Source: Cecembia rubra | Lineage (GTDB): Bacteria > Bacteroidota > Bacteroidia > Cytophagales > Cyclobacteriaceae | Length of the DNA: 64,000 nt | Assembly (NCBI RefSeq): GCF_003014575.1 | Contig: NZ_PYGF01000012.1 | Span: forward strand, 62,001 to 126,000 | Direction: 5' to 3' | Shown here: piece by piece, positions 15,708 to 25,400 of the stretch | Layout: every line of letters starts with the position of its first letter | How positions within the stretch are numbered: the stretch's first letter is position 1 | Made by a program: the position numbers and the translations under genes | The notes under the pieces: model-generated | What the model was told of the DNA's origin: nothing | What the model saw: only the letters and a program-made list of their open reading frames with translations | Databases searched by the model: none

Positions 15708-18374
15708 ATGAATAAACTTAGCAGGCGGGGATTTTTAGGCTTTGTTTCCAGTGCGGGAGTTTTTGGTTTTTTGCCAACTACTGTTTCTACGGCTGCTGAG
15801 CCGGTGAGAAAGATGGCTTTAAATGCAGGAAGGATTCAATTTGAACCCTTTCAACTTCCCAAGAAAAAGGAACTTGACCTTTCACCTGCGGCATGGATCT
15901 GGTATCCGGCTGAGCGGATATTGCCTAATTCTTTTTTCCATTTTAGGAGGGTAATTCAAATTGGAAAAGCCATCAAATCTGCCAAAGGATGGATTTTGGG
16001 TGAGAGCAGGTACCTGTTGTTTCTCAATGGACAAAGGATCCAATATGGGCCTGCACCAGCTGATCCAAGATATTCTGAAGCGGATCCTGTAGATTTTTCC
16101 AAGGAATTAAAAGTGGGAGAAAATGTTATTGGAGCCACTATAGTTTACTTTGGGTTTGGAGATGGCGCCTGGCCTGTAGGGAAGGCAGGATTTATTTTTT
16201 ATCTGGAACTGGAATTTGAGGATGGGCAAAATGAACTTTTGGTGAGTGATGAGAAATGGTCCGTTCAACAGGCAAAAAGTTGGCCGGCAGGGAAGTATAA
16301 GCGCTGGTACCTACGGGCATTGCAGGAAGAATTCGATAACAGGCTTTATCCTATGGGCTGGAATGATTCTGGTTTTCAGGAGGACCGCACTTGGAAAAAA
16401 GCAAAAGTATTTTCTAGGGATGGCAATAAAACTGCCCTAAGTTCTTCCATTTCTGACTATCTGTATGACAGTGGAGGAAACAGAAACACCCAATTGAGGA
16501 GACGATCTGTTCCCATGATTTTGGAAAAAAACATTGCTACTTTAAGGTTAAAAGAAGCACATACAATCCACTGGAACAGCAATATTGAAGAATATTTTGA
16601 TTTTAAGACCGAAAACTCCTTTGAAATGGGTGAGATTCTGGAAGGGTTTTCTGAACAAAGCAGTATCTGGGTTTTTGAAGCCCCAAAAGACGTAAACCAA
16701 AGTCTTGTGCTGTCTTTTGCATTGGAAGAACAGGTGATCGGTTGGCCATTTTTTACCGTTGAGTGCAGTGAAGGTACAGTTATAGAAATGATGGTCCAAC
16801 AAGGGCATGAATTATTGAAAAACGGAGGGCCCGCGCTGATCAATAATAATTTCAATTCTTGGACAAGGTTTATTTGTAAAGGAGGTGAAAATAAACTTAT
16901 GACTTTTGATTTTGAGAGTGTGAAGTGGATTCAACTTCATATTCATAAGGCAATAGGAGCGATAAAAATCAGTAATGTGGGATTACTCAGAAGGGTATAT
17001 GATTTCCCTTTTCAGCCACTTTTACAAACTTCTCATTCGGGTTTCAATAAACTATTGAGTGCCTGTATCAATACAGTTTGGAACAACAGCCATGAAACCA
17101 TAGTGGATTGCGTCGGAAGGGAAAGACAGCAATACAGCGGCGATATTGGGCATATTGTCCATGCGCTGCATTTTGGTTTTGGAGAAAGCAGGCTTCCCCA
17201 CAGGTTTGTGGATACTTACAGTCAGGGGATTACTTTGGATGGTTTTTTCATGGACAGTTGGCCAGCCTATGACCGCTTAAACAGATTGGCTCAAAGGCAG
17301 CTTGACCTTACCCCTTGGGGTGTACTTTTAGACCATAGCGTAGGTTTCTGTTTCGATTGTTGGCATCATTATCTGTACACCGGCAAAAAAGAAGACCTGG
17401 AGGAGGCTTTCCCAAGGTTGTTGCGCTTTTATCAATTGATCAAAAATTCCATTGCAGAAGACGGTCTGCTTCCCGTGGAAAATTTGGGTGTCAATGCCAT
17501 ATGGATGGACACGGATTCCTACAAAGCGACCAGGGACAAGCAATGCGCTTATAACCTGTACGTTGCAGCCATGCTTAAGCAGGCCCTGTCAACTTTGGCA
17601 GGAGAATTTGGGCTTCTTGACTTACAGAAAGAAATGCTTGACCTTTCATATCACCTGGCCCAAAAGGTCGAAGAAAAGTTCTTTCTACCCGGGGAGAATA
17701 TTTTGATTGTCAACTTGCCTTGGATTAAAGAAGATGGGGAAATGAGAACATGTGAAAGGTCTTTGGCCCACTGGGTGTTGGGAGGTTTTGTACCTGAAAG
17801 TGCGAAAGCGACAGTTTTAAAGGAGTTGACCTCCCGGCCAAGTAGATTGGGAAGGTGTTATCCGGCCAATGTCATTTGGCCTTATTGGACCTTGGCTGCT
17901 TTGGGGAATACGGAGGTGATAATCCAAGATTTTGATCAAAGGTGGACCCCTATGCTCTCTGTCAGGGAAAACAATACCATCCAGGAACATTGGCATGCTG
18001 AAAAAGATACACAGAACCAATTGAGTCATGCGGGTATAGCACCTTTTTTTGCTGCATATATGTGTTTTGCGGGAATTCAAGTACTTCAACCAGGGGGGAC
18101 ATTGATACAAGTCAGGCCCCAATTGGCAACATTGGAACAGTTACAACTGACTTACCATACTTCCCAAGGCCCCGTGGAATTTGATTGCAGAGGTAAAAGA
18201 GGAAAAAGAAAGTTAAGGTTAAAGCTACCTCTGGGAGTGCAGGCACATCTGATTCTACCCGAAAAGGATAAATTGCCAAAGGGTGCCAGGCAAATTGGTT
18301 CTCCTGATAAGGGCTTGGTTGCTTTCTTCTTGGAAGGAGGAAAGGATTGGGAATTTGATGTATTGTTTGTGTGA
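15708..18374 (+). CDS. Exported glycoside hydrolase family 78-like protein (alpha-L-rhamnosidase-like)
   Basis: I start the protein at the ATG at 15708, which gives MNKLSRRGFLGFVSSAGVFGF, a Tat-type signal (SRRGFLG). A TTG at 15663 would only add a leader with no homology. The 888-aa product has N-terminal beta-domains (AAWIWYPAERIL, FLNGQRIQYGPAPADPR), as in GH78 enzymes with CBM67-like modules. The (alpha/alpha)6 catalytic part holds DCVGRERQQYSGD at about residues 467-479, corresponding to the GH78 DCPxRERxxxxGD motif with its acidic residues kept. Trp-rich loops (FFMDSWPAYDR, GFCFDCWHHYLYTG) follow. GH78 enzymes cut terminal alpha-L-rhamnose by inversion. The motif is slightly divergent, so another substrate is possible. 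It is monocistronic by position, 300 bp before the sensor kinase genes. Confidence 0.75.
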   Translation: MNKLSRRGFLGFVSSAGVFGFLPTTVSTAAEPVRKMALNAGRIQFEPFQLPKKKELDLSPAAWIWYPAERILPNSFFHFRRVIQIGKAIKSAKGWILGESRYLLFLNGQRIQYGPAPADPRYSEADPVDFSKELKVGENVIGATIVYFGFGDGAWPVGKAGFIFYLELEFEDGQNELLVSDEKWSVQQAKSWPAGKYKRWYLRALQEEFDNRLYPMGWNDSGFQEDRTWKKAKVFSRDGNKTALSSSISDYLYDSGGNRNTQLRRRSVPMILEKNIATLRLKEAHTIHWNSNIEEYFDFKTENSFEMGEILEGFSEQSSIWVFEAPKDVNQSLVLSFALEEQVIGWPFFTVECSEGTVIEMMVQQGHELLKNGGPALINNNFNSWTRFICKGGENKLMTFDFESVKWIQLHIHKAIGAIKISNVGLLRRVYDFPFQPLLQTSHSGFNKLLSACINTVWNNSHETIVDCVGRERQQYSGDIGHIVHALHFGFGESRLPHRFVDTYSQGITLDGFFMDSWPAYDRLNRLAQRQLDLTPWGVLLDHSVGFCFDCWHHYLYTGKKEDLEEAFPRLLRFYQLIKNSIAEDGLLPVENLGVNAIWMDTDSYKATRDKQCAYNLYVAAMLKQALSTLAGEFGLLDLQKEMLDLSYHLAQKVEEKFFLPGENILIVNLPWIKEDGEMRTCERSLAHWVLGGFVPESAKATVLKELTSRPSRLGRCYPANVIWPYWTLAALGNTEVIIQDFDQRWTPMLSVRENNTIQEHWHAEKDTQNQLSHAGIAPFFAAYMCFAGIQVLQPGGTLIQVRPQLATLEQLQLTYHTSQGPVEFDCRGKRGKRKLRLKLPLGVQAHLILPEKDKLPKGARQIGSPDKGLVAFFLEGGKDWEFDVLFV

Positions 18375-18674
18375 ATAGTTTGAAGATTATCAGAATATTA
18401 CTTAAATTGAAGTGGTTCAAGTAAAATATTCTCCTTTAATGTCCACTTCTATGAAAATATTCATTTTTCAAAAGCCTTCATGGCCATTTTCATTTTTCAA
18501 TACAGAAAAAATATACCATCCGGATTCTTAAAACAATCTAACATTTAAGCCCCTGCAGCTTATCACAGACAATACCTTTTTACCAAAAGGAAAGGAGTGA
18601 TGATGCATTTTTCGGTCCATTTCAGGGTGTATCACATTTTAGATTAAACAGGCTCAAAGCTATAATTTACTTCT
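18375..18674. other. Intergenic region before the first sensor kinase
   Basis: This is a 300-bp AT-rich spacer. The only structure seen is a perfect 6-bp inverted repeat CCTTTT/AAAAGG at 18575-18590 with loop TACC. The string TACCTTTT at 18573-18580 is one base from the TAnnTTTG promoter box, but the distance to the ATG (about 95 bp) leaves the call weak. No gene is recognised. Confidence 0.4.
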
Positions 18675-21600
18675 ATGTCCCATCAACTACATAAAATTTC
18701 ACTTTTTCTATTTCTCAGCTTTTGGTTAAATGCACCATTAATCCTATTTGCTCAATCTTCTCTTGAATCCGTGGGCAAACTTCCACTTACCACTTATCTA
18801 CCTGAAGACTATAATGGACAGCCAAGGGTATTAACAAGTGTGCAAAGTGATGATGGATTGATGTATTTTGGATTGGATTATGGACTTTTGGAATATGACG
18901 GGGTTTCCTGGAGGCCGGTTTTGGGAGATGATGCTTCGATTATTATCAGGACCTTGGCAAAGGACCCATCAGGAAGAATTTTTTATGGTGGACAGGATAG
19001 ATTTGGGTATTTGGAATTGGACCCTTTTGGGGTTACCCGTTCGGTTTCATTATTCCATCTGATCCCTGAGGATTTTCTTCCCGTTTCAGATTTTTGGACC
19101 ATTCATTTTATGGATGGATTCATTTTTCTTCAATCCAGGAAATACCTGTTCAGATTGGAGCTGGAGGCAGATTTTTCTTTGAAATCTTTGAAGACCTGGA
19201 CTGCTGAGACGGGTTTTGGATATGCCTTCCTTCAGAACAGCACAATTTTTCTCCATCAAATTGAAAAGGGCTTATACAAGTTGGATGGGGATGAAATAGT
19301 CTTGGTTCCAGGAACAGAAGTTTTGGGAAGGGACAGGCTTTTGGTCATGCAGCCTTTTCCGGGAGCTTCCCAGCCTAGCTATTTGCTTGGCAGTTTCACT
19401 TCGGGATTTTATGTGATGGACAGGGAGGGACTTAGACCCTTCCCAAGCCAGATTGATCCTTTTCTGGAAAAAGGAGCTATTCTTTACAGAGGTTTATTGC
19501 TGGAGGATGGAAATTATGCATTGGCATTTCTTGGAGTAGGGGTGGTGATCATGAATCCTAAAGGTGAAATCATCAGAAGGATTAATTCAGAGCATGGACT
19601 TCAATCAGATACCGTTTTCGGTATTTATCCGGATCAATCCAAAGGACTGTGGATTATTACTGAAAATGGAATGGCAAGGGCAGATGTCGGTTCACCGGTA
19701 CTTACGTATGGCAAGGATGAGGGTGTTAATTTTTCAGTCATTTCAATTCTCAAAAAAGGGCAGGAAATGTATTTGGGAACAAGAAATGGTTTACTTCGAT
19801 TTGATCCCCTATCCAACAAATTTAAGGTAGTTCCTGAGATAAACAGTTTGGAAGTGTTAGGGATAAGGGTAGATGGAGAGGACATTATTGTAGCAGGACA
19901 ACAATTGAATGTTTTGAGGGATGGAAAGGTAATTTCTTTGGAGAACCCTAAGAGTGGAACAAGGCCCATCTATACGCTAATCCCGAAAGATAATCCGAAT
20001 ATGCTTTATGTAGCCACAAGTACGGGGCTTTCGGTTTACAGCAGAGGTTTGTCGTCTAAAACGCCTTGGGAATATGTAGGGGATGTGCCCGGTATTGATA
20101 GATTTATATTTCATTTTTTCGAAGATAAGGATGGCGACATTTGGACCCCCGGACTGGGCGTTTTTTTTCAATTCTCTCCGAAAGAAAAAGGTCTACGATA
20201 TATGGATTTGGAAGACCATAAGGTAAAAAGTTTTGATATAGGCCAGGAAGCTGGTTTTTATATGATCGATGGTGAAATTTACCTTTTCAATGCTGAGGGT
20301 ATGCAGAAATTTTCCAAGTCAGAGGGAAGATTTGTAAAGGCCAAAGAGTTCGAGGCAGTAGAGGGCAAGATGATTGATTTCAATGAATCATCATTTGGGA
20401 GGGTCTGGATAGAGACAAAAGAAGGAAAGGTTTTACTTAATCGCTTGGCAGATGGTACTTACGAGGAAGATAAGACTCCAAGTGCCATTAATTCTTATTT
20501 GTCCCTGTACAATTTCCTGGATGAGGATGGCATTATATGGTTTGGTACAACTAAGGGGCTGGTTCGTTTTGATCCCAAAAAAGATAACCAAGCTGACAAA
20601 CCGTTTTTTACTTTGCTCAGGAGGATCGAAACCAAAACAGATACCTTGGAACTTGTTGCCTATGGAAGGAATAAAAATATTTCAGCGAGAGAACTTAAGG
20701 CCAACTCACTGAGATTTGAATTTGCCGCCCCTTTCTTTGAGGATGAAAAGAAGACGAGGTATCAGACTTTTCTGGAAGGTTTTGATGCCGATTGGGTGGA
20801 TTGGACTGAAAACAAATTCAAGGAGTATACAAACCTGTCACCAGGAGAATACACCTTTCATGTACGGGCAATGGCCCACACGGGAAGAATCAGTGAAGAG
20901 GCTTCCTATTCATTTGTGGTCCTGCCACCTTGGTATGCTACCTGGTGGGCTTATCTGATCTATGCTTTATTGATAGGGGGCATCATTACTGCAATAATCA
21001 AATGGCGCTCTAAGAAACTCAAGGCTGAAAACCGAATCCTGGAAGAGCGGGTCAATGAGAGAACTGCTGCACTGGAGAAATCCTTGGCTGAACTCAAATC
21101 TGCACAGGCCCAACTGATCCAATCCGAGAAAATGGCTTCTCTAGGTGAACTCACAGCAGGTATCGCCCATGAGATCCAGAACCCGTTGAATTTTGTGAAT
21201 AATTTTTCTGAGTTGAACAAAGAATTGGTTTTGGAGGCCAAAGAAGAACTTGGAAAAGGAAATATAGATGAGGCTAAAAATATATTGGGAGATATAGTGG
21301 AAAACTCTGAAAAGATCAACCACCATGGAAAGCGGGCAGAATCCATTGTCAAAGGCATGTTGCAGCACAGCCGCACTGGATCAGGGAAAAAGGAGCTTAC
21401 CGATCTTAATATCCTGGCTGATGAGTACCTAAGGTTGTCTTATCATGGATTGAGGGCCAAGGACAAATCATTCCAATCGGACTTTAAAGTTGACCTAGAT
21501 CCCAATGTGCCCAAGTTAGAAGTAATGCCACAGGATATCGGCCGGGTATTTTTGAACCTGATCAACAATGCCTTCTACACAGTAAACCAAAAACGGAAGA

Positions 21601-21887
21601 AATCACAGGAGCAGGGAGAAGGATCATTTAAACCTTTGGTAACCGTAAAGACCAAGAAATTAAAAGGTGACATAGAAATCACAGTTATGGACAATGGAGA
21701 TGGAATACCGGAATCCATCAAATCCAAAATCTTCCAACCTTTCTTTACGACCAAGCCTACCGGACAAGGAACAGGTTTAGGTTTGAGTTTGAGCTATGAT
21801 ATCGTGAAGGCGCATGGAGGGGAGATTAGTGTGGAAAGTAAGGAGGGTGAGGGAACGGTGTTTATCATTCAGTTGCCTCTTGTCTGA
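18675..21887 (+). CDS. Sensor histidine kinase, Reg_prop beta-propeller / Y_Y_Y / HisKA / HATPase (kinase 1)
   Basis: This 1070-aa membrane sensor has a signal peptide (residues 1-27), then a long periplasmic double-propeller region with Reg_prop-type repeats (DGLMYFGLDYGLLEYDG, GLWIITENGMARAD, IIWFGTTKGLVRFDP). A Y_Y_Y domain ending at SYSFVVLPPW is followed by one membrane helix near residues 758-777. A coiled linker leads to the H-box GELTAGIAHEIQNPLN with phospho-acceptor His832, N-box LINNAF, DNGDGIP and FFTTKPTGQGTGLGLS. Unlike Bacteroides hybrid two-component systems it has no receiver or AraC domain, and no response regulator gene is adjacent. Its stop codon lies inside the left inverted repeat of the GxxExxY cassette. 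It shares long identical DNA patches with the paralogue at 22475. The ligand is unknown; a glycan fragment is only a guess from the family. Confidence 0.92.
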   Translation: MSHQLHKISLFLFLSFWLNAPLILFAQSSLESVGKLPLTTYLPEDYNGQPRVLTSVQSDDGLMYFGLDYGLLEYDGVSWRPVLGDDASIIIRTLAKDPSGRIFYGGQDRFGYLELDPFGVTRSVSLFHLIPEDFLPVSDFWTIHFMDGFIFLQSRKYLFRLELEADFSLKSLKTWTAETGFGYAFLQNSTIFLHQIEKGLYKLDGDEIVLVPGTEVLGRDRLLVMQPFPGASQPSYLLGSFTSGFYVMDREGLRPFPSQIDPFLEKGAILYRGLLLEDGNYALAFLGVGVVIMNPKGEIIRRINSEHGLQSDTVFGIYPDQSKGLWIITENGMARADVGSPVLTYGKDEGVNFSVISILKKGQEMYLGTRNGLLRFDPLSNKFKVVPEINSLEVLGIRVDGEDIIVAGQQLNVLRDGKVISLENPKSGTRPIYTLIPKDNPNMLYVATSTGLSVYSRGLSSKTPWEYVGDVPGIDRFIFHFFEDKDGDIWTPGLGVFFQFSPKEKGLRYMDLEDHKVKSFDIGQEAGFYMIDGEIYLFNAEGMQKFSKSEGRFVKAKEFEAVEGKMIDFNESSFGRVWIETKEGKVLLNRLADGTYEEDKTPSAINSYLSLYNFLDEDGIIWFGTTKGLVRFDPKKDNQADKPFFTLLRRIETKTDTLELVAYGRNKNISARELKANSLRFEFAAPFFEDEKKTRYQTFLEGFDADWVDWTENKFKEYTNLSPGEYTFHVRAMAHTGRISEEASYSFVVLPPWYATWWAYLIYALLIGGIITAIIKWRSKKLKAENRILEERVNERTAALEKSLAELKSAQAQLIQSEKMASLGELTAGIAHEIQNPLNFVNNFSELNKELVLEAKEELGKGNIDEAKNILGDIVENSEKINHHGKRAESIVKGMLQHSRTGSGKKELTDLNILADEYLRLSYHGLRAKDKSFQSDFKVDLDPNVPKLEVMPQDIGRVFLNLINNAFYTVNQKRKKSQEQGEGSFKPLVTVKTKKLKGDIEITVMDNGDGIPESIKSKIFQPFFTTKPTGQGTGLGLSLSYDIVKAHGGEISVESKEGEGTVFIIQLPLV
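21795..21832 (+). repeat. 38-bp direct repeat, left copy (inside kinase 1)
   Basis: The 38 bases encoding YDIVKAHGGEIS plus two bases of the next codon are identical to 22375-22412, exactly 580 bp to the right. Both copies are in the same orientation, and the GxxExxY cassette lies between them. The repeat is in the G2-box region of the kinase ATPase domain. Confidence 0.95.
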
Positions 21888-22370
21888 ATCACGGATCAGC
21901 CGGATTAAAAGATTACACGGATTATTTTAATTGAGTAATTATGGATGAAAAGCTAAAATACAAAACCATAACAGAGAAAATTATAGGTGCTTCTTTTGAA
22001 GTTCATAAGTTTTTGGGTAATGGTTTTCAGGAAGTTATTTACCAGAGGGCATTGGCTTGGGAACTGGAAAAGGCTGACTTATCCTATGCTAGAGAAATAG
22101 AACAGGAAATATTTTATAAAGAACTGAAAGAACCAATCGGAACCAGAAGAGCAGATTTTGTGGTGGAAGAAAAGGTGTTAGTTGAATTAAAAGCGGTCAT
22201 TCAATTGGAAGGTGTTCATTTAGCCCAAGTATTGAATTACTTGAAAGCATACAGATTAGAGGTTGGATTGCTAATAAATTTCGGAAGCAAGAGCCTAACA
22301 TTTAAACGACTTGTATTATGAAAATAAAATCCGAGAAATCCATTAATCCTTATAAATCTGTGGTTCAGAC
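21882..22370 (+). mobile_element. 489-bp cassette with terminal inverted repeats carrying a GxxExxY gene
   Basis: The left end GTCTGAATCACGGAT (21882-21896) and right end ATCTGTGGTTCAGAC (22356-22370) form an inverted repeat with 13 of 15 matches. Both ends continue inward with GGATTA-rich sequence (CCGGATTAAAAGATTACACGGATT on the left, shown here only as a motif description; reverse-complement GGATTAATGGATTTC on the right). The only gene inside is the 126-aa GxxExxY protein; there is no transposase. The left end contains the stop codon of kinase 1. To the right, four bases later, a copy of 38 bp of kinase coding sequence and an orphan kinase 3' end follow. I infer a non-autonomous mobile unit or recombined cassette; how it moved is not shown by the sequence. 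Confidence 0.65.
21941..22321 (+). CDS. GxxExxY protein (PDDEXK-like)
   Basis: The 126-aa product has the family signature G-F-Q-E-V-I-Y (GxxExxY) in GNGFQEVIYQRALAWEL. It also has a nuclease-like ADFVVEEKVLVELKAV pattern (D, then E-x-K) expected of the PDDEXK-like fold assigned to this family (PF13366). The biochemical function of GxxExxY proteins is not established, and no signal peptide or membrane segment is present. The gene fills the cassette bounded by inverted repeats, begins 53 bp after the stop of kinase 1, and ends 35 bp before the right inverted repeat. Short solitary genes of this family are common and patchy in Bacteroidota, which fits a mobile passenger. Confidence 0.88.
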   Translation: MDEKLKYKTITEKIIGASFEVHKFLGNGFQEVIYQRALAWELEKADLSYAREIEQEIFYKELKEPIGTRRADFVVEEKVLVELKAVIQLEGVHLAQVLNYLKAYRLEVGLLINFGSKSLTFKRLVL

Positions 22371-22374
22371 GATT

Positions 22375-22464
22375 TATGATATCGTGAAGGCGCATGGAGG
22401 GGAGATTAGTGTTGAATTCCAAGAAGGACTAGGAACCACATTTAATATAAGTTTACCGATTTGA
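22375..22464 (+). pseudogene. Orphan 3' end of a histidine kinase gene (29 codons plus stop)
   Basis: Reading in frame gives YDIVKAHGGEISVEFQEGLG and then TTFNISLPI before a TGA, a perfect histidine kinase C-terminus without any upstream kinase sequence. Its first 38 bp (22375-22412) are the right copy of the direct repeat and match kinase 1 exactly; afterwards it differs from the tails of both kinases. It ends 10 bp before the ATG of kinase 2. It is either the displaced original tail of kinase 1 or the remnant of a third kinase gene. Confidence 0.9.
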
Positions 22465-22474
22465 ATTTTAAACA

Positions 22475-25400
22475 ATGACTATGCATACCATCAAAATCAT
22501 ATTTTCGCTCTTAATCACTTTTCTGTGGCTCCAAACTCCCGGTTTCCTCTCCGCCCAGTCCATCTACGAACAGGTAGGAAGGCTTCCTATCACTACTTAT
22601 ACCACCGAGGAGTATGGTGGATATCCAACTGTTTTGGCCACCATACAGAGTGAGGATGGACTGATGTATTTTGGAGCAACAGGAGGAATGTATGAATATG
22701 ACGGGGTTTCTTGGCGTTCTATTTTTAATATCAGGGATTATGTAACCGTAAGAAGTCTGACAAAGGACAGCAAGGGAAGAATTTTTTATGGGGGCGATGA
22801 TTTTGGCTTTCTGGAAGTTGACGAAAACGGTGAAGCGAGGGCAGTTTCACTCTTTCACCTAATTCCTGAGGAACTGAAATCAGGGCAAACCATCGTTGAA
22901 ATCCTATTTTTGAATGAATTTATTCTACTTCGAAGTCCGAATTACCTTATCAGATTGGAATTGGGGGAAGATTTCAGCTTAAAATCCCTAAAATCATGGC
23001 AGTCAGAAACACGATTTGGAAAAAGTTTTTTGGCTGGCAATCAAATTTATGTCCGTTATCTAGATCGAGGTTTATTCCTATTGGAAGGTGAGGAATTAAC
23101 CTTGATCCCAGGTACAGAAATATTTGGAAAAGAGGCAGTAAGTATCATGCTTCCTTATCCTGAAAAGAATAGCAATACCATACTTCTTGGTGGTCCGAAC
23201 ACGGGGTTTTACTTTTTTGAAAAAGGAACTTTCACAAAGTTTCCCACCGAAGTAGACCTACTGATCCAAGAGGGAAATCAACTTTACGGTGCGATATCCC
23301 ATCAGGGTAACTATATCCTCAGCGTCATTGGAGTGGGAGTAGTGATCATGAATCCCAAAGGAGAAATACTCAAAAAAATAGGATCTGACCAAGGCCTGCA
23401 TTCAGATGTGGTAACGAGTGTCTACCTTGATAAAAACAATGGCCTTTGGGTAACAACGGAGGACGGTATGGCCAGGATAGCCATAGATTCTCCGATTCTT
23501 ATTTTTGGAAAAGACTTGGGGATCAATTCAGCAGTTCGTTCCATCGAAAAAAAAGGGGATGAACTCTATTTAGGGACCAATACTGGTTTGATCAAATTTG
23601 ATGCGATTGAAAAGGAATTCAAAGCAGGCCTGGAAAACGAGAATTCAGAAATTTTTGGATTGTTGGATGATGGGGATAATTTGATTGTTCCTGGAAGGAA
23701 TTTAAATGTAATTCGAGATGGTAAAGCCATTCGTTTGGATTTTCCACAAGATGGGAGCTTGGCACGAACTGCAATTATCCCAAAAGACAACCCCAATATC
23801 CTATTAGTCGGAACCACCTTAGGGCTTCTTCTCTACGAAAAGGGCCTTTCCAAACAATTCCCATGGGAATTAAGGGGAAAAGTTCCTGGAATAGGCCCAA
23901 TCAGCAACCACTTTTTTGAAGGAAAAGATGGAAAAATCTTTACAAGTGGTCAAGGAAAACTATATGCACTGGAAATAGAGGTAAAGGGGGTGGAACCCAT
24001 TGGGAATCAGATCATCAAACCGACTGTTTTAGATGTAGACCCTTCGGGTTCTTTTTCCATGATTGATGGAGATTTTTATATAACTTCCCCTCAAGGCATG
24101 CAGAAGTATTCCCCCGGGGAGGGGAAATTTGTAGCTACGGAGGACTTTAGTGCAGTGGAGAATGATCTGTATGATTTCACCCAATTCAAATCAGGCATTA
24201 TCTGGTATGAATCCTTAGATAAAAAGAAGAATATCCTAAAACGGAATAAAGAAGGGAAATTTGTTAAGGACGAGAGAACCAATTCCATAGCACCTTATTT
24301 ATCTCAAGTGGATTTTATTGACGAGGACAGCATCCTGTGGTTTGGATCTCCGAAAGGCTTGATCCGCTACGACCCTAAAAAGGACAATCAGACCGATAAG
24401 GAATTTTTCACCCTGATCCGACGAATCGAAACCAAGACCGATACGATTCCTCTGCCTTTTTATGGAAGAAAAAAGGATATGCCTGCTTTAGAAAGAAAAG
24501 AGAATTCCTACCGCTTTGAGTTTGCGGCTCCCTATTTCGAAGATGAAAAGAAAACCAAATATCAAACCTACTTGGAGGGATTTGAGGCAGATTGGGTGGA
24601 CTGGAATGATAACAAATTCAAGGAGTATACAAACCTGTCACCAGGAGAATACACCTTCAGAGTAAGAGCCATGGCCCATACGGGAAGAATCAGTGAAGAG
24701 GCTTCCTATTCTTTTGTGGTCCTACCACCTTGGTATGCTACCTGGTGGGCTTATCTGATCTATGCTTTATTGATAGGGGGCATCATTACTGCAATAATCA
24801 AATGGCGCTCCCGTAAACTCCAAGCTGAAAACCGCATCCTGGAAGAGCGGGTGAACGAACGAACGGCTGAATTGGAAAAATCTTTGACCGAACTCAAGGC
24901 CACCCAAGCCCAACTCATCCAATCCGAAAAGATGGCCTCCCTCGGCGAACTCACTGCTGGCATTGCCCATGAGATTCAGAATCCGTTGAATTTTGTGAAT
25001 AATTTTTCGGAGGTCAGCGAAGAATTAATTGAAGAGATCCAAGAATTGAGACACAAGAAGCAAGAGACAAGACACAAGACTGAAGAAGATGAGATTTTGG
25101 AGGATGTCAAGAAGAATTTAGAAAAAATCAAATACCACGGCAAGAGGGCCGAATCCATTGTCAAAGGCATGCTGCAGCACAGTCGCACGGGATCAGGTAA
25201 TAAAGAGCTTACCGACCTCAATGACCTGGCAGATGAATACCTGCGCTTGTCCTACCATGGCCTGAGGGCTAAAGATAAATCCTTCCAAGCTGATTTTAAA
25301 GCCGAACTGGATCCCGAACTTCCCAAATTGGAAGTGATGCCTCAGGATATAGGTCGTGTGCTGCTCAATCTGATTAACAATGCCTTTCAGGCTGTGAATA

